11,163 nt of DNA from JBLRWS01 sp047921075. Its GTDB lineage: Bacteria > Bacteroidota > Rhodothermia > Balneolales > Balneolaceae. Shown here piece by piece: positions 6,347-11,163 of the stretch. Positions within the stretch are counted from its first letter, which is position 1; the number at the start of each line of letters is the position of its first letter. The stretch is from contig JBLRWS010000073.1 of assembly GCA_047921075.1 (NCBI GenBank), positions 1 through 11,163 of the forward strand, read 5' to 3'. The notes below the pieces were generated by a model. The model made no database searches and was not told where the DNA came from. It was given only the letters and a program-made list of their open reading frames with translations. A program made the position numbers and the translations under genes.

Positions 6347-9300
6347 CTACGCAACCTTGCTCCACTCATCCGCCATCACCTCGGCCTGCTGCATAATAAG
6401 CTCGGTTGCTGCACGCTGCTTATCCGGTGGATACTTGTATCGTCTAAGAGTCCTACGTACTAAGATTCGAAGTTTGGCTCTTACACTTTCCCTTTTCTGC
6501 CAGTCAACGGTTGTGGACTTTCGAAGTTTTTCTGTTATTTCCACAGCAATCTTCTTTAGAATTTCATCACCCAGTTCCCGAACGGCACTCTCGTTTTCGG
6601 CTAAGGCATAGTAGAAAGCCACTTCATCCCGGTTCAGGCCAAGCTCACTTTCTTTTTCGATGGCCGACCGAAAGTCTTTCGCCATTTGGATCAGCTCCTC
6701 AATCACCTGAGCCGTTTCAATGGCACGGTTGTGATATCGTCGAAGGGTCTCCAATAAACGGTCGCTGAATTTCTTCTGCTGTACGATGTTTGATTTGGTC
6801 CTGGAGCGAATCTCATCTTTCAACAGCTTTTCCAAAAGCTCCACGGCCAGATTCTTGTACTTCATTCTGCGAACATCCTCCAGAAACTCATCGCTCAACA
6901 GGCCAATCTCCGGTTTATCCAGCCCGGCCATGGAGAAAATATCATCCACACCCTCTGCGACCAGTGCGTTATCCAGAAGTTGCTTCAGGATGGAGTTCTT
7001 CTCCTCTTCCTGCCGCTTCTTGTCCACGCTGGTGTATTTGTTGATCACCGTTTTGATAGAATTGAAAAATGCGATCTCTTTTTCCAGCTCCTGCACGTCA
7101 TCCAGCGTATTACAAAGAGAATGCGCTTTATTCAGGGATAGAATCGTATCCAAAAATCGCTTTTTGCCATCTTCCAAACCGAGCAGGTGGTTGGCCGCAT
7201 CTTTAATCAATTCGAGACCTGCAGTTTCAAATCCGGAGTAGTCAAAATCGTGCATCATTCCGCGAATGATATGCAGCTTCTCCTGCAGAATTTCATATGC
7301 CTGATCTGCTCCAAGAGTTGGCTGGCCTTTTCCTTTGGAATCTGTGTAGATCTTGAGTGCCATTTTTAGTTCATTGGCAATGCCAATATAATCTACAACC
7401 AGCCCTCCCTGTTTATCCCGAAACACACGATTTACACGGGCAATGGCCTGCATCAGGTTGTGGCCTTTCATCGGTTTGTCGATATACATGGTGTGGCAAG
7501 GCGGCGCATCAAAGCCGGTGAGCCACATGTCGCAGACAATCACCATCCGAAGCTCATCATCCGGGTCTTTAAATCGTTTCTCAAATCGCTTCTTCACCTT
7601 CTTTGGATGAATGTGAGGCTGCATTTTGGCTTTGTCGGATGCCGAACCGGTCATCACAATTTTGATACTCCCTTTTTCGGGATCTTCATCGTGCCACCCG
7701 GGACGGATTGCGATAATCTCGTTATAGAGATCTACACATATTTCACGGCTCATCCCCACCACCATCGCTTTTCCTTCAATGGCCGAGGTTCTTTTTTCAA
7801 AATGGGCCACCAAATCTGTTGCCACCTGCCTCAGTCTCGGCTCCGAACCCACCAACTTCTCCAATGCCGACCACTGACTTTTTGCCCTTTCCCGCTCAGA
7901 GTCTGATGTGTACTCTTCCACAACCTCCTCAACCCGGTCACTTAACGCCTCAATCTCTTCCCGGTTGATATCGAGCTTGGCAAGCCGGCTCTCGTAGTAG
8001 ATGGGAACCGTAGCTCCGTCATCCACCGCATCCTGGATATCGTAAATACTTACATAGTCGCCGAATACGGCGCGGGTATCGCGGTCTTCCATCGAGACCG
8101 GCGTTCCGGTAAACCCAATAAATGTTGCATTCGGCAGGGCATCCCGCAAATGACGGGCATACCCATATTTATACTGCTTTTTCTCACCATCATACGTTGC
8201 TTTCAAACCATATTGGCTTCGGTGTGCTTCATCCGAGATGACCACAAGGTTATGACGGTCACTTAATACCGGATGTCTCTGTTCTCCATCCAGAGTCCCG
8301 AACTTTTGAACGGTGGTAAAGAAAATTCCACCTGAGGATCGTCTTGATAGTTGATCCCTCAGATCTTCCCGGCTGTCGGCCTGAACCGGTTTCTGCTTCA
8401 GAAGATCCTGCGCGGCTGAAAACGTTTGGTAGAGCTGGCCGTCCAGGTCGTTGCGGTCGGTAACCACTACAATCGTTGGGTTTTTCATCTCCGGCTGCTG
8501 CAGCAATTTTCCGGCAAAACAGACCATGGAGATACTCTTCCCTGACCCTTGAGTATGCCAAACGACTCCGCCCTTTTTTGACCCCGGTTTCACATCATCG
8601 GCGTAGGTTGCGCGAGGTTCATGTACGGCCGGTATCTCTTCAGGCACATCCGAAGCCGTAATCACCGCTCGTACTGCTTCTCGCACTGCGTGGAATTGGT
8701 GATAGCCGGCAATTTTCTTGATCAGGGAATCGCCCTCCTGTTCAAAAATCACAAAGTGGCGGATGTAGTCGAGAAGCAGTATTGGTTTAAAAAATCCTTT
8801 GATGACCGTTTGAAGCTCAAACTCAAAAGCGGGCTTATCATCTTCATGCTCAATCACCTTCCACGGCATGTACCACTCCTGATTGGCGGTAAGAGAGCCG
8901 ATTCGCGCCAGCCAGCCGTCACTGATCACATTGGCTTCATTGGTTGTGAACAGATCGGCAATCTCATCCTTATAGGTTTGAACCTGATGGAACGCACTCC
9001 ACACATCGGTGCTCTCATTGTCGGGATTCTTCAACTCCAAAACGGCCAGCGGCAGCCCATTGATGAACAGCACAATATCAGGGCGCCGGGGCTGTCTGGT
9101 TCCCTGTACGGTAAACTGGTTGACGGCTAAAAATTCATTCTTTTGGGGATCACTGAAATCGATCAGCCGTACCAGCTCCGTCTCCTGATCTTCCTCACCA
9201 TCTACCTCCACCTCAATTCCATCCGTCAGGTATCGGTGAAATCTCCGATTGCGATGCACCGGCACCGGATGATCCACGGTTTTCAGCTTATGAATCGCCT

Positions 9301-9496
9301 CATCTACAGCCGCACCCGCCAGACCGGGATTGATTCGCAGAATGGCTCTCTTCAGCGGTTCTTCAAGCAGTACATCCTTATAATCTTCTCTCAGCGGCCG
9401 GTCGCTGTCGGGAGCAATCTCCGGACCGGATTCAATCTGCCAGCCCGTTTCGGCAAACCATTCAAGGGCGAGATTTTCGAGTTGCGTCTCGTTCAT
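6347..9496 (-). CDS. hsdR: Type I restriction enzyme R subunit
   Basis: Encodes 1049 residues from the ATG at 9494-9496, with TAAGG just upstream; full length for the family. The N-terminal nuclease domain shows the PD-(D/E)xK motif: RPD with Asp140, then LELK with Glu154 and Lys156. The SF2 motor follows, with Walker A HTQGSGKS (314-321), DEAH box (422-425), motif III GFTGTP (461-466), motif V TGFDAP (660-665) and motif VI QAIARVNR (683-690). The remaining ~350 residues are helical and charged, like the C-terminal part that binds the methylase core. In the complete enzyme, HsdR pumps unmodified DNA and cuts it away from the site recognised by HsdS; it needs HsdM and HsdS, neither of which is in the window. 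It follows the Fic gene by 91 bp on the same strand, so the two may share a transcript. All key residues are intact. Confidence 0.97.
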   Translation of the reverse strand: MNETQLENLALEWFAETGWQIESGPEIAPDSDRPLREDYKDVLLEEPLKRAILRINPGLAGAAVDEAIHKLKTVDHPVPVHRNRRFHRYLTDGIEVEVDGEEDQETELVRLIDFSDPQKNEFLAVNQFTVQGTRQPRRPDIVLFINGLPLAVLELKNPDNESTDVWSAFHQVQTYKDEIADLFTTNEANVISDGWLARIGSLTANQEWYMPWKVIEHEDDKPAFEFELQTVIKGFFKPILLLDYIRHFVIFEQEGDSLIKKIAGYHQFHAVREAVRAVITASDVPEEIPAVHEPRATYADDVKPGSKKGGVVWHTQGSGKSISMVCFAGKLLQQPEMKNPTIVVVTDRNDLDGQLYQTFSAAQDLLKQKPVQADSREDLRDQLSRRSSGGIFFTTVQKFGTLDGEQRHPVLSDRHNLVVISDEAHRSQYGLKATYDGEKKQYKYGYARHLRDALPNATFIGFTGTPVSMEDRDTRAVFGDYVSIYDIQDAVDDGATVPIYYESRLAKLDINREEIEALSDRVEEVVEEYTSDSERERAKSQWSALEKLVGSEPRLRQVATDLVAHFEKRTSAIEGKAMVVGMSREICVDLYNEIIAIRPGWHDEDPEKGSIKIVMTGSASDKAKMQPHIHPKKVKKRFEKRFKDPDDELRMVIVCDMWLTGFDAPPCHTMYIDKPMKGHNLMQAIARVNRVFRDKQGGLVVDYIGIANELKMALKIYTDSKGKGQPTLGADQAYEILQEKLHIIRGMMHDFDYSGFETAGLELIKDAANHLLGLEDGKKRFLDTILSLNKAHSLCNTLDDVQELEKEIAFFNSIKTVINKYTSVDKKRQEEEKNSILKQLLDNALVAEGVDDIFSMAGLDKPEIGLLSDEFLEDVRRMKYKNLAVELLEKLLKDEIRSRTKSNIVQQKKFSDRLLETLRRYHNRAIETAQVIEELIQMAKDFRSAIEKESELGLNRDEVAFYYALAENESAVRELGDEILKKIAVEITEKLRKSTTVDWQKRESVRAKLRILVRRTLRRYKYPPDKQRAATELIMQQAEVMADEWSKVA

Positions 9497-9587
9497 AGCC
9501 TTACGTAGATGTTATCAATAATATATAAATGTAACAGATTCTTTATCGGAATGGTAATAGCTCCATTCTCTTCCAATAAACCGGAGC

Positions 9588-10793
9588 TTAAATTGATCCA
9601 GCAGGGTAGAGATCCGGAAAATAGTAGCCAACCACTTTGCCCGGGATATGAAACCGAAGTGGTGCCCGGTGCGATGTTGACGTTACCAGTTCCTCTTCTA
9701 TCAGTTGACTAATCAAATCTGTTGCTGTTCGTTCACCCAATCCGATTAAGCGAGGCACCTCTCCCCTGGCAATTTCTCCACGCATCATCACTTCCGTTAA
9801 CACATACTTGGCTTCCGGCCTCAGTACTTTTTCATCAGGGAGTGCTTCATCTGCCCTGCGATTCACATAACTTACGATTCGCTTATGCAACCCATCCAGA
9901 GCCAACAGTTTTTTCATGAACGTGATCTGATCGGCAGCCACCTCAAAAAAGAACTTACTGAATTCTGTTAATGCTTTTTCTGAAAGATTTCCTCTGCCAT
10001 CCAAATCTCCCCGCCTTGAACTGTCGGCAATGGCCAGCATGTTTTTATAGTCATCAGCTCGTCGGGCAAGTCCCCTGGATAGAGTCCACAGGCCATGGGA
10101 TTCAATTCCAGCTTTTCGCATATACGCATAGGTAAACAGGCGGGAGACACGGCCGTTACCATCAAGAAAAGGGTGAATCCACGCAAGCCGATGATGACTG
10201 GCTGCTGCTGAAATCAATTTTTTATGGCCATATACAGATTCTGATTCGTAGATTTCCCCAAACCGTTTCAGAAACTCCGGCAGGCTCTCCCATTTAGGAG
10301 GGACATGATTCCCGACAGTTACAGTCTCTTTTCGCAACTCGCCCGGAACCATTGTGATATTCTCATCACGGTCAGGATGATAAATTTTCAGGAAACTATC
10401 CGGCACCCTCTCATAAAACTCTTTGTGAATCCAGCACAGAAACTCTGATGAGCAGACCGGCACATCCTCATCGGACTCAAACCGCTCATCAATCAATTTC
10501 TGTACTTCAATGTGGGCCACGCTTAATTTCTGAAGTCGCTTTTTCTTCTCATCAGAGCTGTACTCCCGCTTTATGGCCTTCTCGATATCTGCCGGAGTGG
10601 TGTGTTCTCCCTCAATCCGGTTGGAGTAATAGCTGTTGATATGCCTCAAAAGCCGGGCGATCTCTTTTCTTGTGATGGGATGAACCATTCCCGCAAGTTC
10701 TGCCGCATCCGCATATACCCTCAGTGCGAGTTCGGCCAATGCCTTACTCTCTTTGGGAAACAACGGCTCCATATGGGTAGGACGTTCGTGCAT
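9588..10793 (-). CDS. Fic-family AMPylase-type protein, self-inhibited (class II)
   Basis: Encodes 401 residues from the ATG at 10791-10793. A second in-frame Met eight residues in is an alternative start, and neither has a strong ribosome site. The Fic core motif HPFLDGNGRVSR (residues 207-218) carries catalytic His207, the Asp/Gly anion hole and the arginines that hold ATP phosphates. An N-terminal SNRIEG (57-62) matches the inhibitory S/T-xxx-E-G/N helix, whose Glu61 blocks ATP until released. The C-terminus (about 330-401, LTEVMMRGEIARGEVPRLIG...) looks like a winged helix-turn-helix, so it may bind DNA or regulate itself. Fic enzymes usually transfer AMP from ATP to a hydroxyl of a target protein. 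The target is unknown. Its place directly upstream of hsdR is a recurrent type I restriction arrangement, but its role there is not established. The catalytic residues are intact. Confidence 0.93.
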   Translation of the reverse strand: MHERPTHMEPLFPKESKALAELALRVYADAAELAGMVHPITRKEIARLLRHINSYYSNRIEGEHTTPADIEKAIKREYSSDEKKKRLQKLSVAHIEVQKLIDERFESDEDVPVCSSEFLCWIHKEFYERVPDSFLKIYHPDRDENITMVPGELRKETVTVGNHVPPKWESLPEFLKRFGEIYESESVYGHKKLISAAASHHRLAWIHPFLDGNGRVSRLFTYAYMRKAGIESHGLWTLSRGLARRADDYKNMLAIADSSRRGDLDGRGNLSEKALTEFSKFFFEVAADQITFMKKLLALDGLHKRIVSYVNRRADEALPDEKVLRPEAKYVLTEVMMRGEIARGEVPRLIGLGERTATDLISQLIEEELVTSTSHRAPLRFHIPGKVVGYYFPDLYPAGSI

Positions 10794-10805
10794 ATTCGGA
10801 AATTT

Positions 10806-10918
10806 TTGCGGGTTCAGTTGCGGGTTCGCAAGAACACACTAAGTACATGCAAACCAATGTAATATCGGCTTATTGTTGAAATAAAAAAAGAAGATATTTG
10901 CGGGTTTCATTGCGGGTT
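10806..10918. repeat. Four copies of TTGCGGGTT in two pairs upstream of the Fic gene
   Basis: TTGCGGGTT occurs at 10806-10814, 10818-10826, 10898-10906 and 10910-10918. Within each pair the copies start exactly 12 bp apart, and the pairs are 92 bp apart. The first pair lies 13-33 bp before the Fic start codon on the transcribed strand, so it could be an operator; equally the copies may be parts of a larger dispersed repeat. The function is not known. Confidence 0.75.
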
Positions 10919-10923
10919 AAACC

Positions 10924-11163
10924 GGGATTTTCTGGATTCGCATGATTTTACAGGATTGTGAAAGTATAATCCTGCCAATCAAGAAAATCTTGCTCAATCA
11001 TGATCTATCCTGCCAATGTTTTGATCGGGATTTACGGGATTTGCATGATTTTCAGGGTGGTGAAGATACAATCCTGAGAATCCCGTAAATCTTGCCCAAT
11101 CCTGGTCTATCCTGCCAATGTTTTAACCGGGATTTACGGGATTTGCATGATTTTCAGGGTGGT
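10924..11163. repeat. Tandem ~102-bp structured repeats running off the right edge
   Basis: Unit starts (GGGATTT) lie at 10924, 11027 and 11129, so the period is 103 then 102 bp. The third unit is cut by the window edge after 35 bp and is identical to unit 2 over those bases. Units 1 and 2 are clearly alike over their whole length with one indel. Each unit holds a long inverted repeat: unit 2 has a perfect 13-bp pair, GATTTACGGGATT (11029-11041) with AATCCCGTAAATC (11079-11091). Unit 1 has the matching arms at 10926-10938 and 10977-10989 with one mismatch. Unit 1 also has an inner 7-bp stem CAGGATT/AATCCTG (10951-10957/10968-10974). No ORF is seen. I have seen similar GGATT-rich repeats described between genes in Bacteroidota-like genomes, but cannot name a family with certainty. 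Confidence 0.85.

Noticed and set aside
8621..9130. Plus-strand open frame of 169 codons inside hsdR
   Set aside because: It is antisense to the well-supported nuclease-motor region of hsdR and has no recognisable domain.
9559..9588. Hairpin AGCTCC/GGAGCT after the Fic gene as a terminator
   Set aside because: The loop is 18 nt and no T run follows on the minus strand, so it is unlikely to stop transcription before hsdR.
10924..11163. CRISPR array
   Set aside because: The period is ~102 bp and the whole unit is repeated, with no short constant repeat separated by unique spacers, and no cas genes are visible.

Overview
The window (11,163 bp) looks like chromosomal DNA from a Bacteroidota/Balneolota-type bacterium, perhaps Balneolaceae-like. 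This is an inference from three things. There is an exported 6-bladed beta-propeller next to an NVEALA-like cysteine-rich peptide. Shine-Dalgarno signals are weak. A possible promoter resembles the Bacteroidetes -33/-7 pattern (TTTG-N19-TAnnTTTG). Base composition is mosaic. The first ~1.85 kb is AT-rich, with one 60-base line (421-480) only about 18% G+C. The centre is GC-rich, with line 4561-4620 about 65% G+C.

Layout. (1) 1-439 has no convincing gene. It holds a cluster of short hairpins at the left edge, a 20-bp tandem duplication, an A/T palindrome and a candidate promoter. (2) 440-1844 (+) carries a small secreted cysteine-rich protein followed 36 bp later by an exported 6-bladed beta-propeller protein. 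The small protein reads through only if a run of nine T (468-476) is taken as eight. (3) 1861-6249 holds ordinary housekeeping-type genes: a PfkB-family sugar kinase (-), an S8 subtilisin-like lipoprotein protease (-) with a clear rho-independent terminator, a NudL-type CoA pyrophosphatase (+), and a DAO-family FAD-dependent oxidoreductase (-). The last two overlap tail to tail by 22 bp. (4) 6347-10793 (-) holds the motor/nuclease subunit of a type I restriction-modification system (hsdR), preceded in the same direction by a Fic-family AMPylase-like gene. No hsdM or hsdS is visible; if present they must lie beyond the right edge. (5) 10794-11163 holds no gene. It has four copies of a 9-bp motif and an array of ~102-bp imperfect repeats running off the edge. 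Each unit can fold into a long stem, and copies 1 and 2 differ by compensatory base changes.

The most unusual items are the cysteine-rich peptide/beta-propeller pair with its possible poly-T switch, the covarying structured repeats at the right end, and the hairpin cluster at the left edge. Fic lying beside hsdR recurs in type I loci and suggests a defence island.
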